Shown here: in pieces, positions 1-8,675 of the stretch | Numbering within the stretch: the first letter of the stretch is position 1 | Layout of the letters: each line of letters begins with the position of its first letter | Assembly (NCBI GenBank): GCA_032718475.1 | Contig: JAUCBJ010003299.1 | Coordinates: forward strand, 1-22,738 | Length of the DNA stretch: 22,738 nt | Source of the DNA: Nemertoderma westbladi | Lineage: Eukaryota; Xenacoelomorpha; Nemertodermatida; Nemertodermatidae | Direction: 5' to 3' | Position numbers and translations under genes: made by a program | Notes under the pieces: model-generated | Seen by the model: only the letters and a program-made list of their open reading frames with translations | Told to the model about the DNA's origin: nothing | Database searches by the model: none

Positions 1-164
1 GATCCAAGTTGAAATTAAAATGTTAAATAACGAGATGCGGGAACTAAAGACTGGAAAAGTTTGAAGAAAGTATCGACTCGTTTGCATCTCAGCAGGAACT
101 AAAGAAGCGGAAGGGGAAATGTCTTCCTGGCCTGTTGTTTTATTACATATACTAAGTCGCTAGG
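1..164. other. non-coding flank of the palindromic satellite
   Basis: No gene or long ORF is visible. The stretch contains two loose matches to the core of the adjacent satellite (a gcgggaactaaag-like string near 37-50 and aggaactaaagaagcgg near 94-110). This may mean that degenerate satellite DNA extends to the window edge. That is inference only. Confidence 0.5.
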
Positions 165-499
165 CGGGCACTAACGTCCTATGGGACATTAGTGCCCGCG
201 ATAATGCGACTAAGTGACCGCGGGCACTAAAGGTACTGAGACATTAGTGCCCGCGGGCACTAATGTCTCGCGGGCACTAACGTCCTATGGGACATTAGTG
301 CCCGCGATAATGCGACTAAGTGACCGCGGGCACTAAAGGTACTGAGACATTAGTGCCCGCGGGCACTAATGTCTCGCGGGCACTAACGTCCTATGGGACA
401 TTAGTGCCCGCGATAATGAGACTAAGTGACCGCGGGCACTAAAGGTACTGAGACATTAGTGCCCGCGGGAACTAATGTCTCGCGGGCACTAACGTCCCA
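165..499. repeat. 106-bp tandem satellite made of nested palindromes
   Basis: Three units start at 165, 271 and 377, exactly 106 bp apart, and a partial fourth starts at 483. Units 1 and 2 read as identical. Unit 3 differs by two substitutions. Each unit carries the core CGGGCACTAA five times, three direct and two inverted. It contains a perfect 32-bp palindrome (238-269 and 344-375; half-site gagacattagtgcccg) and a second near-perfect hairpin at the unit start (arms around gcgggcactaa / ttagtgcccgc, 165-200 in unit 1). The third copy of the 32-bp palindrome (450-481) has one mismatch. Near identity between units points to recent amplification or homogenisation. I know of no family name for it. 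It is not a CRISPR array: there are no variable spacers and the organism is eukaryotic. Confidence 0.93.
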
Positions 500-2360
500 A
501 GACCGTAGAATAGTGATAGGGAGTGGGAATGTTTGTTAATATGAGGCATGTTTTCTCTGATCGTAATGGTTGTTATCAGGTTAAATGCGTAACCTCTATC
601 TCATATTGCTCTCGTCATTATTGGTTCATTTTGTATAAGTCAGTGCAGCAGTGGGATAGTTGGTCTGTTGCCTGTAGGGGTTGACAGTATTTGATATTGA
701 TGACTCATATTCTGAAGGACTAATAATGCTGCCCGCCGTGTGGGGAATGGAGGGGAGGCTAATCCTAAGGTCGGTTATGAGTGTTTCATTAATGGTGTAG
801 GAATGGGAGCATTGCGTGGTGGTTGGAAGGTCTGTAATTCGAGAGTCACTGGTGTTTGTTTATAGTCCATTAGCTGGAGTCATAAATCAACAGTTGACAT
901 GTTTATTCGTTTCAAAAAATTTCCCATAGATGTTCTTGGTTTGTTCTTTTCAAGTTGATGCTTGGTGAATATTCAATATAACAGGGTTTTAATTTTATCT
1001 CCATCAATATAATCGCCCTTTATCAATAAGATGATAGCAGTGGGGTATCTTTGGGTTGTTGATATCAATATAAATGTAATGAAAAGGCAGTGGTGGTGTG
1101 ACATTGATTTTTGATGTGGTATAGTCAATAGTGAGATGTCATGGTAATCTGTTAATTGGGAATAAGTGTTTAGATGGATTGTTTTGTTGGGTATTTAGTA
1201 GAGATATTGTCCGTTATCATTATAGGTATAGAACCTGTATTAAATAGTAATAGTATTTATATTTACATTTATAATATTACTAAGTAATCCAATTGTATTC
1301 TATTTTTCTGAAGTTGGGACGGTAGTTTGAGCGTTTTAGAGAAGAAAGTGAAAGATTTAGTTGGAAATTTGTTAGTTGGGTAGTGCGCTATGCTGTATCT
1401 TACCCATAGGAGCCCAGCCCAACACCTACAGGGGGTATTTAAGGAATACCCTACCCTGGGTTAGATGTCTCTAGTGTTGCCACTAAAAGTTGCGGAACCC
1501 TATACCGCAAGGAAATTAAAATCCCTGAAAGTAAAAAATTTGGTAAAATGGGATGAAAGGGCCTGAAAATATGTAAATTAATGCATCTGAAATATTTCTG
1601 AAAAATATACATGAAAAGGAAGTAAATATCAGCCATATTAATTGCCAATTTGTTCGTTAGTTTATATCATGCAAGATGAATTACAATCCCAGTATTTGTC
1701 AGATTTGTACAGTACCATTTACCTTAATTTTTAACATGCATGAGTATGTAAGAATATATGTATTGTATATATGTATTGACACTCGGCGAAATGATAGGTG
1801 AGCATTGCAATTAATTTAGTAAAAGTTTTGTACACTGTACAGTATTCCATGAAGTGAGATTATAACCGATATTCTCAGTAAATCATGCATTCGTCTTGCA
1901 AGCTTACCGTTTTAGTTGCATGATTCAACTTATCCTGTTTTTTTGTATTGGGTACAATCTTTCAGATCGTAGGTGTGGGTGGGTGTCGCGGTGTGGGGTA
2001 GGATAGTGGGTTGGTGTATGTTGATTTTATGTTCATTTTCGTCGGAGAGCGAGAGTGGGAGAGGTAATGAGTTGGGGCAGTTCCGCGGCAATAATAATAC
2101 TGCCCCTCATTAAAGAGACCCCCTTTACTGCTATCTGGGACGCGTTGTTCGACAGAGCCCCGTCATTAAAAACAGCCAGTACCGCTAGTCGGTCAGTCGA
2201 TAGGGTTGACTTGTTGACGAGAGGCTATTTACAGGCGCATCGGTCAACCATTACTGACCGCTATTGAATATTACATAATACAAATTCATCCACTCAACAT
2301 ATCTGCACACAAGCACTGTAGGGAGCTCTTTAATAATATTTATTAGGTAAGTTTAGGTAA
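500..2360. other. intergenic DNA, no gene recognised
   Basis: The stretch is AT-rich with scattered stops in all frames. The longest ORFs (65-70 codons) show no recognisable protein. Small hairpins are visible: GGGTATT/AATACCC at about 1435-1451, and taatgag-tt-ggggcagt paired with actgcccctcatta at about 2065-2114. I see no RNA gene or promoter that I can support. Confidence 0.5.
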
Positions 2361-2375
2361 CCCCCCCCCCCCCCC
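2361..2375 (+). repeat. poly(C) run, 15 nt
   Basis: A run of 15 uninterrupted C residues lies directly after gtaagtttaggtaa. It is one of four C or G runs of 15 nt or more in the window. The others are at 8415, 8660 and 14740. Confidence 0.9.
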
Positions 2376-3628
2376 GTCTTGCTTTAAAACTTATCAACCC
2401 TCCCGAATTCTCTATTGCAGGAATCAAGAAGTCTCACATTCCAGATCAACTTGTCAGAGCTTCAAAAAGAAGACCGTTTATCTGTCTATTTTAATTTTCC
2501 AGCCCTCCTTTATACTATCTGTAGGAACTCAACCTTTACCCAAATATGATGAAAGTGCACATTCTCAGGTCATTGCTACCGTAGAATTCAGGCACCGTGT
2601 AGTCTTATATGCTGCTTTAGGCATGCCTCTGATTACTGATTGGCAATAAATTTCAGTTTGAATTATATTGCCAGTGCAGAGACAAAATTGTGTTTGGGCT
2701 ATTGGACTAATGTAGAAATCGATTCTCAATTTAATTACATAAATGCAAACTTATACGCATCTTGTTAAATAAATTGGTTTAGAAATCAAGTAATTAAGAA
2801 GTTAATCATTTTTGATAAGAGTTTTCAATTTAGTTTTAGTTTTAGATTTTTTTAGATAGATATTATTACGAATTAAATATTACCATATTGTGAAATTCAA
2901 ATTGGCGTTTATCAATAATTTTAGATTTTTTATCTTCCCCCGGTGAATAAATTATCATTAATAATAATACCATACGTGTGCAGCAATCTCTAGAAAACCA
3001 CAAGATAACATTACGATTTTGTATTGTAATAATGGTTTGGCTAATTCTTCAGTATTGGAATGGTATTGATGTTGTATTATAATTATAGAAACTCTATGGA
3101 AATTCACATAACAGCACAAATGGCTATTTGGCAAAACTAACCTAATGCGTTCTATGTTGTGGGGCGAGCCATGTAGAGAGAGGCTGCTGCATTATACAGT
3201 TACATTATATTATACTCTTCGTTTCTGTTTGTTTGTCCACCTGTCTCTATTTCTTAAAATAATAAGACAAACATTTCGAGAACTGCTGGCAGATTGATGA
3301 GCCTTTTACATATTCATACAACGAAATATAGCGAAGGTTTTCACTTTCAGATTCAGATATTTCGCACTCTAGCGGCAGACAGGAGAAATGCAAACGTATC
3401 ACTAAGCTCGCTTATGGCTTGTCATATCGGCATACAGTATACTATATATAATACTATATCTATATATAATATACTACACAGTGCGCACCTTGAATAACCA
3501 TTGCAGTTTTTCTATGCAACTCCGGTTCTTTACTTAAACTATGTACACTAGTTTAGATTTCATTTTCCATTAGTTTAATATTTTTTTAATTTAATATTTG
3601 TGATTTGAACTACATGGTAACAAAGTAA
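2376..3628. other. intergenic DNA upstream of the PCED1-like gene
   Basis: This is AT-rich sequence with no recognisable gene. Around 3155-3180 and 3353-3400 there are stretches that recur in diverged form near 20020-20285 in the CDC5L intron, probably a dispersed repeat. Short AT repeats occur near 3430-3480. The 5' end of the PCED1-like transcript presumably lies in the last few hundred bases, but I see no convincing TATA box or initiator. Confidence 0.4.
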
Positions 3629-5023
3629 ATGATGACGTCATTTTCAGCTAAGTTTTCTTCAGAAGAACTAAAACTACTATTTCGCAACAAACACGTTGTT
3701 ATTATAGGGGATTCCATTCTACGTACCGCGTACAAAGATATATTGTTAATGTTGTCGGAGGAGCGATTACTGACCACAGCGGAAGTGAAATTACGTGGCG
3801 ATGCGAGTTTCCTAGGTGACCGCCTGGTGGAAGGAGGTACGATGCATAACGGAACAACCTACAGAGAAGTTCGAGAATTCTCAACCGAGTTCTATCTCGT
3901 TAGATTTTTCTTTGTAACGCGTTGTTACAACGATTATATCCGCAAGGTCGTCCTCCAGTACCTCAAAGAGAACATCCAACCCGACATCGTAGTCATGGGG
4001 TCTACGTTGTGGGACCTCAACCGCTATGGCGCACCCAGACCATGTGTTGAGAACTTCGCAGAGAATTTGAGTAAACTGGTAGGCGTATTGCCTTCCGTTA
4101 TTCCGCCGTCCACTATGTTTATTTGGTGGAACGCTTTACCGGTGTCTTTAGACGCCCGGGGTGGTTTCTTAATAGACGAAGACAGAACTTCCCTCGAGTT
4201 GCTAAACAACAACATCCTAGATGCCAACCACCTCGCACAAATCATCCAAAACCAGTCACAAATCAAGAACAGAAACTATTTTGACGCATACCGTAGTATG
4301 TCTGGTCTTTCCATAGAGTACAAGGCTAAGGATGGCATTCATTGGCATCCGCTGGCTCAACGGTTTATGACAAACTTGCTGCTGACTCACATATGCGTCA
4401 CTGCTGGACTGACGCTGCCCACTGCTATAGAGTTCCCTATACAAAGCTTTGGTCCACCGTCGAATGCCAAGAACAAAGGTAAACCGGCTAATATTGAAGC
4501 TGACCCAACTAATACTCGACCTAGTGAAGTTCTCATGGTTGTTGGTGATGAAAGCTTCGTTAATGTCCGTAGTAAATGCGGGGTGGACATTATGGCCATA
4601 GCGAAACGATTTGGTTCAGCTGTCAAACGGAATATTAAGAAACGCAAACGAACCACTAAGAGACTCTCTATCCCAAATCAACGTAAAACAACTTACAAAC
4701 CACATGTTTCCGGCACTCCTGTTCTTTTATCGCACTCTAACATACCTAAACCTAACGCCACTATTCCAGTGCCTCATTCTCACTTCCATATACCTAGCCA
4801 AGTTGCGCAACCTAACTTTCAATTACCAACTGAATATTCAGTACCCCATTCTCACTTCCTTATACCTAGCCAAGTTGCGCAACCTCACTTTCAATCACGC
4901 ACTCCCAACGCTAAGGCCGCAACGCTTAGCATTACGCATCTACAACGAGAGAAACTTTCCGGTAACTTTTTTATAGTTACTTCCCCTTACTGCGTTGTTG
5001 GTACGCCCTTCGAAGACATATAA
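3629..5023 (+). CDS. PC-esterase domain protein (PCED1/FAM113-like), single exon
   Basis: The ORF of 464 residues begins with two consecutive ATG codons, and I cannot tell which is used. Residues 22-265 match the PC-esterase (FAM113/PCED1) branch of the SGNH/GDSL hydrolases. The nucleophile block is VVIIGDSILRTAYKD, with Ser29 in GDS at 27-29. The family block HNGTTYREVREF is at 73-84, the block LWDLNRYG at 127-134, and the catalytic DGIHW at 235-239 (Asp235, His238) is followed by LLLTH. From family knowledge this is a predicted acyl-esterase fold; its substrate is unknown. No signal peptide or membrane segment is evident. The C-terminal 200 residues are unlike the domain: a Lys/Arg cluster at 334-344 that could be a nuclear signal, then a 24-residue tandem repeat (381-404, repeated from 405). 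No intron interrupts it, so it could be a retrocopy or a naturally intronless gene. There is no obvious AATAAA downstream. Confidence 0.88.
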   Translation: MMTSFSAKFSSEELKLLFRNKHVVIIGDSILRTAYKDILLMLSEERLLTTAEVKLRGDASFLGDRLVEGGTMHNGTTYREVREFSTEFYLVRFFFVTRCYNDYIRKVVLQYLKENIQPDIVVMGSTLWDLNRYGAPRPCVENFAENLSKLVGVLPSVIPPSTMFIWWNALPVSLDARGGFLIDEDRTSLELLNNNILDANHLAQIIQNQSQIKNRNYFDAYRSMSGLSIEYKAKDGIHWHPLAQRFMTNLLLTHICVTAGLTLPTAIEFPIQSFGPPSNAKNKGKPANIEADPTNTRPSEVLMVVGDESFVNVRSKCGVDIMAIAKRFGSAVKRNIKKRKRTTKRLSIPNQRKTTYKPHVSGTPVLLSHSNIPKPNATIPVPHSHFHIPSQVAQPNFQLPTEYSVPHSHFLIPSQVAQPHFQSRTPNAKAATLSITHLQREKLSGNFFIVTSPYCVVGTPFEDI

Positions 5024-5526
5024 ATGTTGCTAGGAAACTGGATTATATTTATTATCTTCGAATACTGCAATATGGTTGATTCATTGCTTTCTAGAAACTT
5101 ATTTATACTCTAAAATAATATTGACTGTACAAAATGTTCTAGTATTCCATAGCTGATATGCATGCTGAAAGACGGTATAGTAGGTATGCAACAGAACTCT
5201 GGGCCAATTTTCTGGCTCCTGCTCTGGTTCCGGCTCTGGGAAAATTAATCCGGAGCCAATCCGGAGCTTATCTTTTTGAAGTTCGAATTAAAATAATAAG
5301 TTTTATTTGAAAAAGGCTCTTTTTCTCACTAATATTTTTAAAATTAAGTTAATTAATCTAACTTATTTTCACTAATTCCCAGAAAATTAGTTTAAAAAAA
5401 GTATTTTTACCCTGATTGATACCCTGGTGTTTTATATTCTCTGCATCTAACACTTGAGGAATTGGGAGATTTAGATTACGACACGCTATATGTTTGTCAT
5501 TAATCACTTCTGTTTTTTTTTTGCTA
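5024..5526. other. intergenic DNA between PCED1-like gene and LINE
   Basis: This is AT-rich 3' flank of the PCED1-like gene. A short degenerate ggctccggctctgg / ccggagcc repeat sits near 5205-5270. The final bases (5514-5526, a T run ending gcta) form one copy of the likely target-site duplication of the neighbouring LINE. Confidence 0.45.
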
Positions 5527-7152
5527 CTACTAGGATCGGCATGCTGCATTGCAGCTGCATTTTTAAGAATGCTGTGCCGGCTTGTCAACAAAATTGCACC
5601 GCCACAACTCCCTATCACCCATGACATTTGCTAGATCATCCGCATCTTTAAGGCCAGTGTCCTTTAAGATGCGTCTCAAGAAAGTCATGGGCTGTCCACC
5701 ATGCTTATTCACTCCATGAGGCTGCCAAAGTACAAGATTATGCACTGGCTGGTCCTCACGGCGAAAGCAATGTCCTGCAAAGCGGAGGCGATTTTGTTCT
5801 AGTGTCAAGCTTGGGGGAACCAATGAGACACCTCCAATGTTATATAGTGTCTGGTTGGAGATGTGTGCATTGTACTTGACACAATGTACCCGGCGTAGCA
5901 TTCTTGTGAATGTGCCATCCAGAGATTTGGTGTCCTCAGCAGTTAGAGCCCAGCATGGACTCCCGTAGAGGAGTACTGGAACTACTGCTGCTCTAAATAA
6001 TCGGACGTTAAGTTTCCGATTAATTCTAGGTGACTTCCAAATCCTGGAAAGCCTATTCAAGGCTGCCCATGCCTTTCCCTTACGTATTCGAAGGTCCTCA
6101 CCTGACTTCCGGATCCATGATCCCAGGTAATAGAAGTCGTCCACATGCTCAAGCATACCATCCTTTGAGCTTATGCTCATCCGATCAGAGACTTGCTGAG
6201 GACTTTCAAAGTTAACTGTCAGAATTTTGGTCTTTCTGGAGTTAATAAAAAGACCAACACTAGAAGCAGCATATTCTAATGAGCTGAGGAGCCGCTGGGC
6301 TCCCTCTAATGATTCTGAGAGTACTCCTAAGTCATCAGCAAAGTCTAGATCAGTTAGGTACTTGGCAGGATTTCCTCGACTTCTGGAGCCAGTAGGTGGA
6401 GTTATCATCACCCCATCATCATTATGATGATCTAAGGACATGCGTAGAACATAGTCAACCACAATAATGAACAAGAATGGTGCAAGTGTGTCTCCTTGGA
6501 GGACGCCCCATAACACTTCAAATGGTTCTGTGTCACCGTCAACAGTAGACACAAATGTTGTCGAACCATCGTATACTGATCTGATTGCTGCAATAATTTC
6601 ATCAGGAATCCCATATAATGAAAGTATGCTGAACATACGTGAGCGAGAGACTGAATCAAAGGCCTTGAAGAAGTCAACAAAGATAACAGCCAGATGCCTG
6701 TCTTTCTTTTTTGATAACTCTTCAATTATCCTTCTAAGTGCCAAAATGGGCTCCATGGTCCCACGACCTTTACGGAACCCATTCTGATTTCCACGTAGCA
6801 CTCTCTCAATAGGATCCCTGATGCGATTTAATAGAATTCTATTGTATAGTTTTGCAGCAATCGAGATCAATGAGATTCCCCGAAAAGAACCATAGAGTGT
6901 TAGGTTGCCCTTCTTGGGAACTGGCACCAACTTATTTGTTTTCATTTCTTGTGGGACTCTTGTTGTACGGTACATGTCTACTATGATGGGATAGATGAGC
7001 TTTAAACACTCAGGTATTTTAAAGACCTCAGGGGGAACACCATCTACTCCACTGGCACGATTGGTCTTAATGCTCTTTGCAGCAGCCTTCACTTCTGCAA
7101 AGGAGATATCGCCAATGGGAATATCTGGGAGTACAGATTCAGACACTTTTAC
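5527..7152 (-). mobile_element. 5'-truncated LINE (non-LTR retrotransposon)
   Basis: The element runs right to left. At its right (5') end it begins in mid-protein. At its left (3') end it finishes with a short TAGTAG-type tail rather than poly(A). The 13-bp string tttttttttgcta flanks it at 5514-5526 and 7153-7165. This is a likely target-site duplication, although the T run makes it weaker evidence than the duplications at 11.5 kb and 18 kb. No endonuclease domain is present upstream, so the copy lost its 5' half on insertion. Relatives of the same family lie at 7684-8179 and 11500-11638. Confidence 0.85.
5563..7146 (-). CDS. LINE reverse transcriptase, 5'-truncated but open
   Basis: An uninterrupted 527-residue reading frame encodes the reverse transcriptase of a non-LTR retrotransposon. 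The fingers region reads FRGISLISIAAKLYNRILLNRI (residues 88-109), followed by NQNGFRKGRGT at 120-130. Motif A is FVDFFKAFDSV with Asp158, motif B is GVLQGDTLAP at 214-223, and the catalytic motif C is FADD at 269-272. The thumb and C-terminal part has YLGSWI, a KAWAALNRL block and an AGHCFRR block, common in LINE proteins of cnidarians and other invertebrates. The listed start is a GTG and not a real initiation codon; the frame stays open to the element's 5' break at about 7152. The N-terminal apurinic endonuclease expected in a full element is absent. The lack of stops suggests a young insertion, but it is not autonomous. Confidence 0.88.
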   Translation of the reverse strand: MSESVLPDIPIGDISFAEVKAAAKSIKTNRASGVDGVPPEVFKIPECLKLIYPIIVDMYRTTRVPQEMKTNKLVPVPKKGNLTLYGSFRGISLISIAAKLYNRILLNRIRDPIERVLRGNQNGFRKGRGTMEPILALRRIIEELSKKKDRHLAVIFVDFFKAFDSVSRSRMFSILSLYGIPDEIIAAIRSVYDGSTTFVSTVDGDTEPFEVLWGVLQGDTLAPFLFIIVVDYVLRMSLDHHNDDGVMITPPTGSRSRGNPAKYLTDLDFADDLGVLSESLEGAQRLLSSLEYAASSVGLFINSRKTKILTVNFESPQQVSDRMSISSKDGMLEHVDDFYYLGSWIRKSGEDLRIRKGKAWAALNRLSRIWKSPRINRKLNVRLFRAAVVPVLLYGSPCWALTAEDTKSLDGTFTRMLRRVHCVKYNAHISNQTLYNIGGVSLVPPSLTLEQNRLRFAGHCFRREDQPVHNLVLWQPHGVNKHGGQPMTFLRRILKDTGLKDADDLANVMGDRELWRCNFVDKPAQHS

Positions 7153-7165
7153 TTTTTTTTTGCTA

Positions 7166-7683
7166 ATAACTACGTTAAGTTGTAATAAGCTAACCTCTAG
7201 AAGGCATCCATAATTTGGTGTTTTGAACCCTCACAGATAGAAGTACTTTTACCAACCGTATATACAATGACTCCATAGATTTTATATTATAAGACATCCA
7301 TGACTCAACCATATAAAATGGAGGACAATAGGCAGCCTTCGAAAACACGTTTTTTGTAGATAGATAGATAGGTGCGTTTTTTATTGACAATTACTGACTA
7401 CTGTATACAGTAAACCGTATACAGTATACAGTAATAATGACATGTAATGTATGTACATTAATGGAATGTCACTGTTTTTACAACAAAATATCCTAAATTT
7501 ATTTACAGAGTCGCTGCATGCTTTTTCATGTAGCTTAAGTGTACTTAAGACAATCAACCCGGTGTAGCAGTCTTATGTTATCCAGAGCGGATTAGATTGT
7601 ATTGGTCCTGTACAATAGTACAGCCCGATTCAATGCTGCACGCAGGTCTTCCTTTATCTATACTCTTTTCTGCATAGTTCTGA
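7166..7683. other. intergenic DNA, simple palindromic repeats
   Basis: No gene is visible. A gatagatagata microsatellite lies at about 7359-7372. Around 7399-7433 the palindrome TACTGTATACAGTA is followed by further gtatacagta copies. Confidence 0.45.
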
Positions 7684-7718
7684 TGCATTTTAAAGATCTC
7701 TGAGGGGACACCATCTTT
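7684..7718 (-). mobile_element. short LINE fragment, same family as 5527-7152
   Basis: The strand opposite to CDC5L reads DGVPSEIFKM, closely matching DGVPPEVFKI of the intact LINE ORF (residues 35-44). The homology fades on both sides. It faces the plus-strand relic that begins about 45-60 bp downstream, so the two form a small inverted pair of the same coding segment. Confidence 0.6.
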
Positions 7719-7760
7719 TCAACAATTATTATTTTAATTTTTTCTGATTCTATTATCCAA

Positions 7761-8179
7761 GGCCGCTGCAAAGGAGCATTTAAGATGATGAATCGTGCCA
7801 ATGGAGTAGATGGTGTTCCCCCCTGAGGACTTTAAAATACAAAAGTGTTTGGAACTCATACATGTATAGGACAAAGACATGCAGGACAAATAGAGCCACA
7901 GAAGTAATGAAAACTAATAAGTTGGTGCCAGTTTCCAAGAAGGGCAATCAATGGGTTCCTTTAAGGTAGTGGTACAATGGAGCTGGTTTTGGCGCTTAGA
8001 AAATTATTCAATATTTACAGTATCAAATAAGAAAGGCTGAAGTCTTTGTTATATAATTAAGGCCTTCGATTCAGTCTCCCGACTACGTATGTTCAGCATG
8101 CTTGAGCATGTGGGATTCCTGGTAAAATTATTGCAGCTATCAGATCACTTGAGGATGGTTCGACGACATTTGTGATTAC
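7761..8179 (+). pseudogene. decayed LINE reverse-transcriptase relic, plus strand
   Basis: Pieces of the same reverse transcriptase as the 5563-7146 ORF can be read in several frames on the plus strand, in the correct order. These are NRANGVDGVPPE with FKIQKCLELI near 7793-7860, VMKTNKLVPVSKKGN near 7904-7950, GTMELVLALRKLF near 7975-8010, and KAFDSVSRLRMFSML near 8063-8103, followed by an out-of-frame remnant to about 8179. Frameshifts, stops and internal deletions (including the region before motif A) make it non-functional. Its orientation is opposite to the intact copy, so the two make a long imperfect inverted repeat. Confidence 0.85.
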
Positions 8180-8357
8180 GCCTTTGAGCACAATACAATA
8201 AATGAGTTAGTTAACGTTCGCCCTTGTGGTTGCTACAGTATTACATTCATTTCAGACATATTCATTTTACTATAAGCAACAAGCAATCCGGAAAAACACA
8301 TTATTAATAACGTAAACTCGCGTTAATCTGTCCGGTACTGGCTGACTTGTGTAACGC
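8180..8357. other. intergenic DNA, nothing recognised
   Basis: No feature is supported between the LINE relic and the hAT-like terminus. Confidence 0.4.
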
Positions 8358-8394
8358 AGGGCCGCCTTAACATTTGATGGGCCCCTAGGCTAAT
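8358..8394 (+). mobile_element. candidate hAT-like transposon terminus
   Basis: The sequence begins CAGGGCCGCCTTAAC and continues with gggcccctaggc. This resembles terminal inverted repeats of hAT superfamily elements, which often start CAGGG and carry a GGGCCCCTAGGC-type block. The matching opposite end is not visible nearby, so this is at best a solo or broken end. Confidence 0.4.
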
Positions 8395-8414
8395 ATTGTA
8401 ACCGGGCCCCACAA

Positions 8415-8433
8415 CCCCCCCCCCCCCCCCCCC
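8415..8433 (+). repeat. poly(C) run, 19 nt
   Basis: Nineteen uninterrupted C residues lie just after the candidate hAT-like terminus (ggccccacaa precedes). Confidence 0.9.
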
Positions 8434-8470
8434 ATATTTGAATGGGTTTGGAATTATATATTGGATGTAT

Positions 8471-8570
8471 TATATATTATTAAATAGAATATAATTATAT
8501 ATTATTAAATAGAATATAATTATATATTATTAAATAGAATATAATTATATATTATTAAATATATATAATT
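8471..8570. repeat. 25-bp AT-rich tandem repeat
   Basis: Units of the type tatatattattaaatagaa plus tataat start at 8471, 8496, 8521 and 8546, exactly 25 bp apart. The last unit decays into atatataat. Three units are nearly identical. Confidence 0.9.
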
Positions 8571-8628
8571 TTTTTCTACACTTAATTTGTGCAAATTTAT
8601 AAATTAGTTTTGTTAGATCAATTTCCAC

Positions 8629-8675
8629 CCAGTGGGGTAGCCAGGATTCTGGGAAGTGTGGGGGGGGGGGGGGGG
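8629..8675 (+). mobile_element. candidate hAT-like terminus with G16 run
   Basis: The string CAGTGGGGTAGCCAGGATT, followed by gggaagtg and a run of 16 G residues (8660-8675), closely resembles a widespread hAT terminal motif of the CAGTGGCGTAGCCAGG type. No partner end is seen. Confidence 0.45.

Noticed and set aside
165-499. CRISPR array
   Set aside because: Units are contiguous 106-bp palindromic repeats without unique spacers, in a genome with spliceosomal introns.
2055-2267. 70-codon plus-strand ORF
   Set aside because: It has no recognisable domain, and it spans a local hairpin. Length alone is not evidence.
7190-7390. 66-codon minus-strand ORF as the N-terminus of the LINE protein
   Set aside because: It is in a different frame, beyond the likely target-site duplication at 7153-7165, and contains no endonuclease motif.
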